This document shows positions 14,982 to 24,066 of a stretch of DNA of 64,000 bases, one piece after another. The stretch comes from Cladorhizidae sp. MBARI D1340-BT2 (taxonomy: Eukaryota; Porifera; Demospongiae; Poecilosclerida; Cladorhizidae). Position 1 is the stretch's first letter. Every line of letters starts with the position of its first letter. The stretch covers positions 248,001-312,000 of the forward strand of contig JAQNBH010000011.1 in assembly GCA_028752905.1 (NCBI GenBank), given 5' to 3'. Below the pieces are notes generated by a model. It saw only the letters and a program-made list of their open reading frames with translations. It did no database searches and was not told where the DNA came from. Made by a program: the position numbers and the translations under genes.

Positions 14982-15298
14982 TGTTAAGGATACACAACTA
15001 GTGCCCCAACAAAACAATGCCCAATGGCAAACAACACCAAATGTAGCTAAGAGTAGGATTTTACAAAATTTAATTTTCCAAATAATACTATCTCTTACAA
15101 GCATCACAGTCTCTAAATAATTTATCATGAGTCCTGGCTTTATAAGGTAAGAATACAAACACTGTATACCAGTTAATAAATAGCTAGGCAGTAGAGTTGC
15201 AATTCGTACCTCCCTTGTTCTTGATCTCCTGACCTGCTGCAGTCTGTGATGAGCTGTTCCTCTTTAGGCTGCTTGTTTTAGGAGGGCTGGGCCTAACA
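14982..15298 (-). repeat. 3' LTR of element 1
   Basis: This matches 19933-20248 along its full length, with scattered substitutions and small indels, for example GGATACAC versus GGTTACAC and a short extra AT-rich run. It has TG...CA termini in the element's orientation. The divergence between the two LTRs indicates an older insertion than element 2. The last codons of the RNase H frame run into this LTR. Confidence 0.93.
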
Positions 15299-16020
15299 TC
15301 TCCCCCCTCCTCCGAAGGTAGAATGTCCGCCGGGTTTTCGTCTGGTTGAAGACTCCATGCCTGCCTCGATAAGCCATCGGCATTGCCGTTGGGTGTTCCA
15401 GGGTGATGAACAATCTCAAATGAGAATTGGCTGAGGACGTCCCCACCAGTGAGCCAGTCTGGAGCTGTTGGGGTTCTTGTTTGCAGAAAGGACAAGGCCT
15501 TGTCGTCTGTCACGATGGTGAACTGATGTCCAAGGAGGCATGGCATGAAATGTTTGCAGGCATTCACTACTGCCAATCCTTCCTGCTCGATAGCAGAGTA
15601 ACGTGTTTCTCTTTGGAGGAACTTACGGCTATAATACGCCACTGGATGGTCGTTGCCCTCATTGTCGAGTTGAGCGAGAACTGCGCCAACACCACATAGA
15701 GATGCAACTGTCTCTAAAATAATCGGCCTATCATACCGGGGTGGCCTCAGGATAGGTGTCTTGCACAGAAGTTCTATTAGTGTAATAAATGCCTCTTCAC
15801 ACATTGGAGTCCATTCCACTTTGTCAGGTGCTTGTTTTCTCATCAAATCTGTCAAAGGCGCAGCTATGGTGCTAAAATTTGGCACAAACTGTCGATAATA
15901 GGACATTAAGCCGACAAATGCTTGAACATCACTTTTTGTACTCGGGCGTAGGAACTCTTTAGCTGCTTTTATGTTTGCCTCCTGGGGAGAGATGGCAATG
16001 TGGCCAACTACATGCCCCAA
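15184..16020 (-). pseudogene. Element 1 RT thumb/connection and RNase H domain
   Basis: This 278-residue frame starts in the RT connection region (MGHVVGHIAISP near the start; LMSYYRQFVPNFS around residues 38-50) and continues into a Ty3-type RNase H. Visible marks are the substrate-contact block VAYYSRKFLQRETRYSAIEQE, then FTIVTDDKALSFLQ and the terminal NADGLSRQ typical of gypsy RNase H. The first catalytic acidic motif (usually DASxxG) reads ETVASLCGVGAVL, so that Asp is missing. A stop or frameshift separates it from the RT palm upstream. No integrase follows, unlike standard gypsy elements; the frame runs into the 3' LTR. Non-functional as it stands. Confidence 0.88.
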
Positions 16021-16029
16021 GAAACAACA

Positions 16030-16892
16030 CTATGTCATTGCCAATTGTGTTTTCCTTGGCTGGATGGTTAATCCTTCTTGTTGAAGAAGTCCTAGAACAG
16101 TTCTGATGTGGTCGATGTGCTGTTCCCAGCTCTGACTGAAGATAGCGACATCATCGATGTAAGCATGAGCGAATTCGGCCATATCTCTAAGAATGTCATC
16201 CATTAGCCTCTGCTGGTGCGTTACGTAGGCCAAAGGGCATTACATTAAAATGAAACTTCCCAAAGTGAGTGATGACTGCTATCTTCTCCACATCCGCAGG
16301 AGCTACGGGGATCTGATAAAAACCATGCGCCAGGTCGAACACAGTGAATATTTTAGCCAAGGCCATTTTCTGCAGGCTCTCCTCGACTCTCGGCTGGTAG
16401 TACGGGTCAGCGACTGTGACCTCGTTGAGGCACCTGTAGTCGTTCACCAGGGGCACTTCTCCTGCTGTCTTCTTGGGGAGAGGAAACATGGGGGATGCCC
16501 AGGGAGGTTACGATGGCTCAATCAGTTTTGCATCCAGGAGCCTTCTTTATCTCTTCCTTGAATGGCTTTTCCCAGACTTTTGGAATTCTGTATGGGGCTG
16601 AGCAGTTGGGCACCGCTTGCCCGGTGTTGATATGGTGCACCACATTCTTTGCTCTTCCTAGAGCAGGGGCTATCACTTGAGGGAAGTCCTCCCAGATCTG
16701 CTTTAGCTGATCAACCTTTTGTTCTGTGATGCCCATTGGTAGTTCTGGCAAGGCTCTCTTGTCTGCAACACAGTACTCCGGCAGCTCAGGGGCTTCTGAA
16801 GAACAGGAGCTAACACAACCCAACCCACTTTTTAATGGCTGTAACATGGATGGCTCCATGCTTCCTTGGTCTATCTGGCATGTCAACATCAT
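16030..16892 (-). pseudogene. Element 1 reverse transcriptase (broken into three frames)
   Basis: Three minus-strand frames cover the RT. Frame 16892-16518 carries the N-terminal part (LPELPMGITEQKVDQLKQIW, then a PYRIP block). Frame 16489-16196 carries the fingers and palm (NDYRCLNEVTVADPYYQPR, FTVFDLAHGFYQIPV, MPFGLRNAPA). Frame 16233-16030 holds the catalytic YIDDV box (about 16161-16147). Together they match a Ty3/gypsy RT in order and spacing, but frameshifts fall between the blocks, so no continuous protein can be made. It lies downstream of the integrase, which defines the Gmr1-like order. Confidence 0.88.
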
Positions 16893-16904
16893 AGGTGACG
16901 TCGG

Positions 16905-18275
16905 TCAACTGTCCCAAGATCGTGTATGGCCCCGTTCAGGTATCTTCCAGATTCTTTTGCTTGGAGCTGCTGATATCCGGCATGAAGACCAAGACCTGGT
17001 CTCCAGGTAGAAATTTTCGTTCGTTCCACTGCGGTCTTGTCGTGATGCTCCTTGACCTTCTGTTGAGTTATCTACTCTCTTTGCATCGCCAGCTCTCGCA
17101 TCCTTTCCAAGTCTTGCCGCAACTGGAGCAGCCAGTCTGCTGCGAAGTGTGTTGTCGTTGAAGAAGGCATCCATTCTTGCCTGAGGACATCCAGAGGGCC
17201 CCGCACTTTTTCACCAAAGGTCAGCTGGAAGGGTGAGAAACCAATAGTCAAACATGGAGCCTCTCTGATCTAAAATGGTTTTCCTCACAATCTGGAGGAG
17301 TGTGCGGTGGAAGCGTTCCACCGCACCATTCGATTGAGGTCTATAGGCTGCCGTTCTGATGCCAAGGAACTTGTAAGCTTCGCTCATGGTAGCTGAGAGG
17401 GGAATTAGATCCTCGATCCGAAAGAATTTCCTGAGGCACCGACAGCCTTGTCATGATCTCAACTAGTGCTTTGGCTATTACATCAGCAGTGGTTGTTCTG
17501 AGAGGGGTGGCTTCTGAGTACCTCGATCCCAGGTCGATGTATGTCAGGATAAAATGATTTTTCTGTTTCAACACTGGGAGCGGTCCTACTAGATCTATCG
17601 CCACCTTCTGAAAGGGCTGGGTTATGAGTGGGGAGGTGATCACCAATGGAGCATGTTTGTGGTCCCTTCTCGCTGTCTTCTGTCGTCTGTCACAACTTCT
17701 GACATGTCTTTCTCAATGCGTGGCGAGAAAAAGTGTTTCAGCAATTTAAACTTTGTCCTCTTCGGTCCAGTGTGGCCAGCCATGGGTGTTGAATGTACCA
17801 AGTGTAAGGCAGTTTTCCTCCGGTTGTGAGGCAACACGATCTGTAGGAGAGGTTCACCCATCTGGTTAGTCGATTTGCGGTGCGACACTCCTTTCTCCCA
17901 AGCAAATTCAGCGTCTTCATCCTCAGCCTCTTCAATGACTTTAGCAAGAGTTGTGTCTGCTCTTTGGGCAGTGGCTAGATCCATAGCTTTCTTTAGCTGG
18001 ACTTCTTGACTCACTGGAGTATCATCTTCTTCATCAGTTTCTTGCACTGAGTGGTTAGATTGGGGGTAATCAAAACGTGGTCCGATGAGTTCATCTAGGA
18101 GCTTAAGCTGCTCATGCTCCATCAGTGATTCAACAGGGGGGGCCGCTGCTTGTTGTCTTGTCTGTACTAATACCTCTCCTGTGCCCTCTCTCCTGGTCGC
18201 TTGCAGGATATCAAAGAGATATGGGACATTGACGCCCAGCAGCACGTCATAGTGTAGATCCGCAGACTCTGCCAT
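16905..18275 (-). pseudogene. Element 1 protease end and integrase (frameshifted)
   Basis: Frame 18275-17640 begins with the end of an aspartic protease fold (YDVLLGVN) and a charged linker. It then has an integrase zinc-binding region (LHLVHSTPMAGHTGPKRTKF; H-x4-H pattern, with the Cys pair apparently lost). Frame 17646-17341 carries the catalytic core start (VAIDLVGPLP with its Asp at residue 18; then EILSDRGSN with the second Asp). The third acidic position follows in a shifted frame near 17321-17313 (NGAVERFHR). Frame 17174-16905 may be the integrase C-terminal tail. At least two frameshifts disrupt it. Confidence 0.8.
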
Positions 18276-18943
18276 TGAGATGTTTTATCTCTGACCGTCG
18301 ATTTTACAGCACACCTCACGAACTGGGACTTGCACCGGGCTGCTCCGGAAACCAGTGGTGCTCCAGACGACTGAAGTTGGTTAACAAGGTCTGTGCTGAT
18401 GAGGGTGTGATCTGCCATAGTGCCATATACTTCACCGGAAGGTTGGCAATCTCGCCATAGATAGAGGGGCGACTCATCCTGTGATCTGGCTGCTTCTCTG
18501 AGGCAAGGGTCAATACCTGCTTGTTGGTACAGTTGGCTCCAATGTGGCCCCACTGCTTGCACTCAGAGCACATGGGGCCGCGCTCGGCATCGAAATATCT
18601 TGAGAGCTTGTGAGTCGATTCGAGAGCCTGCCTTGCTGAGCGAAGCATCTCCCATGGGTCTCTGCATCTGCTGTGACAGCTGCTGTGGAGGCTGCTGTGT
18701 TTGTTGAGGGTGCTGTGCCTGGTGCACAGATTGTTGAGGACTTGTCCTCTGTTGTTGCTGACATCCATCTGGCTGCTCCTGGTTATGGGAGTCTTGATGG
18801 GGATGGGCCATGCTGGTCTGTCCGAAACGTCGACCCTGTCCCCATTGCTGTCTTCGGTTGTGAGGAGCTGAGCGGTCCTGTCTCCATGCATAGCCTCGTC
18901 CACAACGGGATTCTGGCACATACTCGTCTGTGTACTCTGTCAT
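18167..18943 (-). pseudogene. Element 1 nucleocapsid / protease region (broken)
   Basis: Overlapping short frames cover the gag-pro junction. Frame 18921-18316 contains a CCHC zinc knuckle, CSECKQWGHIGANC, at about 18570-18529. A Gln-rich stretch precedes it in frame 18943-18563, whose ATG overlaps the gag stop. Frame 18562-18167 reads through a protease-like region (TMADHTLISTDLVNQL), but I see no intact D-S/T-G-A motif. The frames must be combined to make a protein, so this part is decayed. Confidence 0.65.
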
Positions 18944-19737
18944 TTCTTTATGGTTTTTGGCTTGAGGGACCTTACATGGGCTGCCACCTTAGGATTCAGA
19001 TGCCTGTACAGGATTTCCATTGTTACTAGTTGGCGCATCTGCTGGATGGTAGAGCAGCTTCTTGTACACGATGAGCAGGCATCCAGTGCAAGTAGTCCAG
19101 CTTGCAGGACCGGTTCATTGGCATCAATGGTGGGGTCCAGCCAATGGTGGAATCTCGTCGAAGTCGAAACCCCCATGTGAACATGTAGCAATTGTTTAAG
19201 AGTCGTGTAGTCGGCTGCTTGCTCTGGAGGTATCGTCATCGCCACACTAATCAGATCGCCATGAAGCAACACCTTTAACTCCGTTGTCCAACGGTTCACA
19301 GGCACCTCATGTGCCGTCATATGAGACTCAAATCTTGAGAGGTCTACCTCTCCTTGGGGTCCCGAATGAATGGGGGGCAACTGCTGCACCTTTGGGGCTG
19401 ACTGCACTGTTACTGGTCTTCCTAGTGCTTCCAACATAAGCTTGGCATTCTGCACCTGCATCTCCCTCATCTGCTGAATGAGTGCTGCCACCGTCGGGTC
19501 AATTGAAACTGCTGCTACTGTAGGTGTCAGTCCATACATTTCTTGACGTGCCGTTAGTACATATGAGTCCCAGACCGCGTCTGTCTTAGTCGAGTCTTCA
19601 TCCAACGGTTGATAAGTCCTTGGTTTGTCCAGAAGTGAAGACGTCATCGCAAACTGGGAGTTCTTCTCAGCCAATCTTTTGCTCCTCCTTTCTTGGCCTT
19701 CTATCATCGTTGTCTGTTCTAACTCTTCATCCGACAT
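18940..19737 (-). CDS. Element 1 Gag-like protein
   Basis: A 265-residue frame starts 195 bp inside the 5' LTR of element 1. The N-terminus is charged (MSDEELEQTTMIEGQERRSK), followed by a predicted helical segment around residues 85-105. The capsid-like part (LSRFESHMTAHEVPVNRWTT, TTLKQLLHVHMG) resembles retrotransposon Gag: a small protein that would form the particle and package the RNA. The zinc knuckle lies just downstream in another frame. It has an intact start and stop, but the element around it is broken. The assignment rests on position and composition more than on strong motifs. Confidence 0.65.
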   Translation of the reverse strand: MSDEELEQTTMIEGQERRSKRLAEKNSQFAMTSSLLDKPRTYQPLDEDSTKTDAVWDSYVLTARQEMYGLTPTVAAVSIDPTVAALIQQMREMQVQNAKLMLEALGRPVTVQSAPKVQQLPPIHSGPQGEVDLSRFESHMTAHEVPVNRWTTELKVLLHGDLISVAMTIPPEQAADYTTLKQLLHVHMGVSTSTRFHHWLDPTIDANEPVLQAGLLALDACSSCTRSCSTIQQMRQLVTMEILYRHLNPKVAAHVRSLKPKTIKK

Positions 19738-19921
19738 GGTGTCTATACTTCAATCAAGAGCAAGGTAAGGAATTGTATTCCATTCACTGTTATAATTGTC
19801 TCTTGATGCTGGTTGCTTTATCTGTTGTCTGGACAGTCACAGGTCGCAATGGACTTTTCCTTGTCTTGTCGAGGAGTTGGTAGCTGCTGTTCACTTCAAT
19901 GGTTCTGGATTCGAGGTTCTA

Positions 19922-19930
19922 CTGCCACCA
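19922..19930 (-). other. Primer binding site of element 1
   Basis: Two bases inside the 5' LTR the minus strand reads TGGTGGCAG, complementary to the 3' end CTGCCACCA of a tRNA. The same nine bases start the longer site in element 2, where tRNA-Leu fits well. The match here decays after about nine bases. Confidence 0.6.
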
Positions 19931-19932
19931 GA

Positions 19933-20248
19933 TGTTAAGGTTACACAACTAGTGCCCCAACAACACAATGCCCAATGGCAAACAACACACCAAATGTAGC
20001 TAAGAGTAGGATTTTACAAGATTTAATTCTCTATCTCTTACAAGCATCACAGTCTCTAAATAATGCCTCATGAGTCCTGGCCTTATAAAGTCAGAATACA
20101 AACACTGTATACCAGTTAATAAATAGCTAGTTTAATTAGCAGTAGAGTTGCGATTCGCACCTCCTTTGTTCTTGGTCTCCTGACCTGCTGCAGTCTGTGG
20201 TGAGCTGTTCCTCTTTAGGCTGCTTGTTTGTGGAGGCTGGGCCTAACA
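19933..20248 (-). repeat. 5' LTR of element 1
   Basis: A 316-bp copy of 14982-15298, ending at GCCTAACA and followed by ATAGC, the right copy of the target duplication. A TATAAG-like box lies in its middle on the minus strand (near 20084-20089) and could be the element's promoter. Confidence 0.92.
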
Positions 20249-20820
20249 ATAGCTACCCACGTGATTCTGGCTAGAGACCCACGTGATGCTAGATAGCTAC
20301 TCACGTGATGCTGGATAGACACCCATGTGATACTGGATAGCCACCCACGTGATGCTGGATAACTACCCAAGTGATGCTGGATAGCCACCCACGTGATACT
20401 GGATAGCTACCCACGTGATGCTGGCTGGATACCCACATTATGCCACCCACGTGATGCTTGATAGCTACCCACGTGATGCTGGCTGGATACCCACGTTATG
20501 CCACCCATGTGATGCTTGATAGCTACCCACGTGATGCTTGATAGCTACCCACGTGATGCTGGATAGCTACCCACGTGATGCTGGATAGCTACCCACGTGA
20601 TGCTGGATAGCTACACAAGTGATGCTGGCTAGATACCCACGTGATTCTGGATAGCCACCCACGTGATGTTGTAGCCACCCACGTGATGTTGTAGCCACCC
20701 ATGTGATGCTGGATAGCTACCCACGTGATGCTGGATAGCTACCCAAGTGATGCTGGCTAGATACCCACGTGATTCTGGATAGCCACCCATGTGATGCTGG
20801 ATAGCTACCTAAGTGATGCT
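20249..20820. repeat. E-box satellite, continuation beyond element 1
   Basis: The same ~22-bp CACGTGATGCTGGATAGCTA unit, in the same orientation as 3913-14981. It shows that element 1 split a single array. Some units here are near consensus. Confidence 0.95.
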
Positions 20821-21048
20821 ATAGTATGTGATGCAGCTGCTAATTGGTATGTGCTACGACTCCAAAACTTCTCACCCATTGATGAGGGGATCATAAGGTT
20901 GGAATTGCAAGATGTGGCTGCAACTCTTACAAGGGTTAGAATTTTTTACATAAGATGTCACACCTATCTACTGGAAATGGGTGAGGGGGTGGCAATTGCC
21001 CCTTTGTCAATCAGCTCTTACCAAGTCCTTGAAGGTGGCTGTAGCTGA
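20821..21048 (+). pseudogene. Eph-receptor ligand-binding-domain-like fragment
   Basis: The plus frame reads NWYVLRLQNFSPIDEGIIRL, then ELQDVAATLTRVRIFYIRC, and ends SSYQVLEGGC just before a TGA at 21046. This follows the C-terminal half of the Eph ligand-binding domain: a 'G-F-Y-L-A-x-Q-D-x-G-A-C' strand, an 'R-V-x-Y-x-x-C' strand and a closing 'S-S-L-V-E-V-R-G-x-C' segment. Only about 75 residues are present. There is no signal peptide, cysteine-rich region, membrane segment or kinase nearby. A GT inside GGCTGTAGCTGA (near 21041) could be a splice donor, so it may be an isolated exon; a decayed copy is equally possible. The assignment is from pattern memory. Confidence 0.45.
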
Positions 21049-21104
21049 CTCCACATGGGTGCACTCAACAACATCAACAGGACATTAATAAAACCTAGGA
21101 GACT
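21049..21104. other. Short spacer with AATAAA
   Basis: Unique sequence with ATTAATAAAACC at about 21086-21097, which contains a plus-strand polyadenylation hexamer. It could serve the Eph-like fragment if that is a terminal exon. Confidence 0.3.
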
Positions 21105-21724
21105 TGAAGCTCACACTTGGTCGTCCACCCTCAACTACGATCATGGGTGTGAAGCTCACACTTGGTCCTCCACTCAACTATGGTCATGGTTGTGAAGCTC
21201 ACACTTGGTCCACCACTCAACTGTGGTCATGGTGTGAAGCTCACACTTAGTCTTCCACCACTCAACTATGGTCATGGTTGTGAAGCTCACACTTGGTCCA
21301 CCACTCAACTATGGTCATGGTGTGAAGCTCACACTTGGTCCACCACTCAACTATGATCATGGGTGTGAAGCTCACACTTGGTCCACCACTCAACTATGGT
21401 CATGGTTGTGAAGCTCACACTTGGTCCTCCACCACTCAACTATGGTCATGGGTGTGAAGCTCACACTTAGTCCAACTATGATCATGGTGTGAACTCACAC
21501 TTGGTCCTCCACCACTCAACTATGGTCATTGGTGTGAAGCTCACACTTAGTCCAACTATGATCATGGTGTGAACTCACACTTGGTCCTCCACCACTCAAC
21601 TATGGTCATTGGTGTGAAGCTCACACTTAGTCCAACTATGATCATGGTGTGAACTCACACTTGGTCCTCCACCACTCAACTATGATCATAGGTGTGAAGC
21701 TCACACTTGGTCATCCACTCAGTA
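21105..21724. repeat. 43-46 bp tandem repeat
   Basis: About 14 copies of a unit holding GAAGCTCACACTTGGTCC and CACTCAACTATGGTCATGG. Three successive copies near 21480-21660 share a shortened GTGAACTCACAC form, showing local duplication. No coding function is seen. Confidence 0.93.
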
Positions 21725-21799
21725 GGTGTAAACCAAATCAAAGGACAATGAGGGACAATCTGCTAAAAAAAAGGAATTTGAACCCAAAACAGGAACAGC

Positions 21800-22016
21800 T
21801 ATGAGAATACTCTATTAGTGACCAAAGTTTGAACTCTGCGCTCTAAAGTACTGATGAGAATACACTATTAGTGACCAAGTTTGAACTATGCACTTTACCG
21901 TACTGTTGAGAATACACTTAGTTACCAAGGTTTAAACTCTGCGCTCTACGGTACTGATGAGAATACACTATTAGTGATCAAGGTTTGAACTCTGCACTCT
22001 ATGGTACTGATGAGAA
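21800..22016. repeat. ~52-bp tandem repeat
   Basis: Four to five copies with TGAGAATACACTATTAGTGA and GTTTGAACTCTGCGCTCTA, at spacings of about 51-53 bp. The preceding stretch, 21725-21799, is unique and contains an A-run. Confidence 0.88.
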
Positions 22017-22184
22017 CTAAACTAAGCAGAAAGACCCACATGGCCTGTTGGAAGAGACGTGAAGTTGTGGAAAGAGAGATATACCAGAGTTAGTCAAAGA
22101 GGGTTGACCTCTGCTGCTGTCCACCCAGTCATCGATTGATGTGGGCCTGATTAGGTCCATGTCCCTGCACACATGAGGTGCCGC

Positions 22185-22506
22185 TGACCCTTCAGGGCTA
22201 GATGTCCCGTGCCTGGAGGAGACCATGCCCATCATTCAAAACTACATCTTATTCCCTCTGCCATGCACATAGCCCTTACGTCCAAACATCCGTGTGCTGT
22301 TCTTGCCAACCCAGATAGCATTGCACTTCTATTAGCCTGCCACCTCATTGGCCTTACCAAGAGCCGTGGGGTGAGGCCAATAGAGGTGTCGGTGAGGCAT
22401 CCCGCATCATAATTAAGGCAGTCCTTGCGGTCACCAGAGGTGATATTCAAGATGCAGCAGGCTTCATCCAGCTTTGTGCAGGTCAGGATGCTGAGGTTGT
22501 ACAACC
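22185..22506 (+). pseudogene. Degenerate reverse-transcriptase fragment
   Basis: Plus-strand frames in succession read DPSGLDVPCLEETM, then LACHLIGLTKSRGVRPIEV (frame 22209-22412), then after a shift near 22388 GEASRIIIKAVLAVTRGDIQ and DAAGFIQLCAGQDAEV. This follows the N-terminal part of a reverse-transcriptase family common in marine invertebrate genomes (GPSGLDA ... L-x-K-x-x-G-V-R-P-I-G-V-G-E ... LQLCAGQ). At least two frameshifts and a stop break it. The catalytic palm is absent. I cannot place the clade. Confidence 0.6.
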
Positions 22507-22837
22507 CTTCAACTCTTCGATTATCTCCTCACCAATTTCCCAACACACTCCAGCTTCCCTCTTCCCAACCATGCCCTTCCTACTATTAAAACTTCACCTT
22601 CCACCTCGACACATGCACCTGTGCCGTACACTGCAGTTCCACTCCCACTGGAACTGCAGGGGGGGGACCTTCTAGAATTCCGCTAGAGGCTTTTTGTCTT
22701 GTGAGCGACGCATCACTTCCGAGGAAGTGTTTGTCTCTTCCACACTGTAATTGATTAGTTCCACCTAATGTGATCTAATAGATTTTAAGAGATAGTTAAT
22801 AGAGGAGCCCCAAATTATGTCTTGAGACCACACCCCT
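22507..22837. other. Unique non-coding spacer with a short hairpin
   Basis: I see no gene. An 11-bp perfect inverted repeat, CTGCAGTTCCA at 22631-22641 and TGGAACTGCAG at 22649-22659, with a 7-base loop, is followed by a G-run. Downstream lies the polyadenylation region of the minus-strand MMACHC gene. Confidence 0.5.
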
Positions 22838-22843
22838 TTTATT
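22838..22843 (-). promoter_or_regulatory. Likely polyadenylation signal of MMACHC
   Basis: Minus-strand AATAAA lies about 200 bp after the MMACHC stop codon, the first such hexamer I see downstream of the gene. Confidence 0.55.
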
Positions 22844-23046
22844 CACTCAGATCCTGAAAGGTAAGGGGATAAATTTCAATGAATGCAACACAGCACTTAT
22901 GCAATTTCAAACATGCACAGAGAGATGAGCCCCAACATTTCCGATTTCTCTTAAACGAGGGGGCTTGCCCTTGAGCTGCCCCCCCCCCTCCCCCAAGCAT
23001 CACACCCCCTAATCTTAAGCACTGAAAAGGCATCAGCAACACTGCC

Positions 23047-23835
23047 TTAGTCTGACTCCATCAATTTGCCTTCATTTCTGTGCTTACATTGTAGTTCCTC
23101 GATCACAGTTTTCCGTCTACTCGGATTTTTTCTGAAATATGACCTTTGCTCCTCAGAGTATTTCTCTGTAACTCCACCCACTACTATGTCTCGGAAACTC
23201 CAGTCTTCCCAGTTATAATTATACTTCTCAAGCAGTTCTCTTCTCTGTGCCTGGTCGGGCACACAGTCTTCAGGCTCTGACTGATGCAAGCCAGACACCT
23301 GGACTTGCTTAAACAGCAGGATTCCTCTGAAAGCAAACCAGCCTCCATAGAGAGGATGCATGGACACACCATACAATCTCTCATCTTTTGGCCAGGGGTC
23401 AGGGTTCACATCACATCTCTGGTAATAGCGAGCTACACCTGCCACATGGCCAGCTGTCTGGACCAGGACACGCGGCCGTCTGCTAATGGGCTCCAGCTCA
23501 AAGTCATGAATAGCTTCAACATCAGAGATGAAGGATGAAGTGAGTTTTGAGAAGAATTGCTTGAGACATTGGTCCAGAGGGTCTAGCTGACCGTCTGAGT
23601 AATTAGGTGAGCATAGGTAGGGAATGAACACACGTTCAAACATAATGGGGCTGCTGACGACCAGCATAGCGAGAGTGTCACGGCTGTAGGGTAGGCAGAA
23701 GCAAGGTTGGCTCACTCTTGAGTTGTACCAGCCCACCAAGAATGGATGACCACTCAAGCCAAGACCTTCACACTTGGCATCAAGTGTAGCTTGGACCTGC
23801 TGCAGATCCAGAGCATCACTAGAGCAGGCAGTCAT
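23047..23835 (-). CDS. MMACHC: MMACHC: cyanocobalamin reductase / alkylcobalamin dealkylase
   Basis: An intact 262-residue single-exon gene. MMACHC is the cytosolic vitamin B12 trafficking protein that removes the upper ligand of cobalamin (reductive decyanation, or glutathione-dependent dealkylation) and passes cobalamin on towards methionine synthase and methylmalonyl-CoA mutase. Recognition rests on blocks in family order: HPFLVGWYN (30-38), LAMLVVSSPIMFERVF (55-70), LDPLDQCL (84-91), QTAGHVAG (126-133, with the conserved His), RYYQRCDVNPDPW (136-148), HPLYGGWFAFRG (160-171), DWSFRDIV (211-218) and YSEEQRSYF (226-234). The Pro-rich tail of mammalian MMACHC is missing, which explains the shorter length. 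The first Met at 23835 fits the family N-terminus. No intron is seen. It lies 231 bp from the hAT element on its 5' side, so its promoter must be short or overlap that insertion. Confidence 0.95.
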   Translation of the reverse strand: MTACSSDALDLQQVQATLDAKCEGLGLSGHPFLVGWYNSRVSQPCFCLPYSRDTLAMLVVSSPIMFERVFIPYLCSPNYSDGQLDPLDQCLKQFFSKLTSSFISDVEAIHDFELEPISRRPRVLVQTAGHVAGVARYYQRCDVNPDPWPKDERLYGVSMHPLYGGWFAFRGILLFKQVQVSGLHQSEPEDCVPDQAQRRELLEKYNYNWEDWSFRDIVVGGVTEKYSEEQRSYFRKNPSRRKTVIEELQCKHRNEGKLMESD

Positions 23836-24066
23836 GATGACGCTACATAGATGTTGTTTTTATTGTTGTCGATTGTAACAGCGCAGTGCTCGATTTCAGT
23901 TGAACGCGAGACCAGTTTCTCCCGCACTCTCCACCCGGGAGATACACAACACAGTGACCGTGTACAAAATGGTAAAGGGTCTTCTAATTTTACAAGAGGT
24001 TTTTAATGTGAATCGCGTTCAGCATATCGATCGCATAAAAGAGCAAAAACTGTACTCAGCACGAGA
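23836..24066. promoter_or_regulatory. MMACHC 5' flank / possible divergent first exon
   Basis: This unique stretch must contain the MMACHC promoter; I see no clear TATA box. On the plus strand an ATG at 23969 in the context ACAAAATGG opens a frame of 33 codons (MVKGLLILQEVFNVNRVQHI and on) that runs straight into the hAT terminus at 24067. It may be the start of a divergently transcribed gene cut by the transposon, or chance. I do not recognise the peptide. Confidence 0.3.

Larger units (their letters stand above)
14982..20248 (-). mobile_element. Ty3/gypsy LTR retrotransposon, Gmr1-like order, degenerate (element 1)
   Basis: A complete but decayed element on the minus strand, with 317- and 316-bp LTRs that begin TGTTAGG and end CCTTAACA. 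It is flanked by the 5-bp target duplication ATAGC, taken from the E-box satellite unit (GGATAGC on the left, ATAGCTACC on the right). The coding order from the 5' end is gag, zinc knuckle, protease region, integrase, reverse transcriptase, RNase H. Integrase ahead of RT is the Ty1/copia order, but the RT and RNase H are clearly Ty3/gypsy; this is the hallmark of the Gmr1-like clade. A purine-rich tract abuts the 3' LTR (GGAGGAGGGGGGAGA on the minus strand, next to 15298). Several frameshifts split pol. No envelope-like frame is visible. Confidence 0.93.

Noticed and set aside
15427..15699. Plus-strand frames over the LTR elements (for example 15427-15699, 27708-27968, 29534-29830)
   Set aside because: These are antisense shadows of the RT, RNase H and integrase frames.
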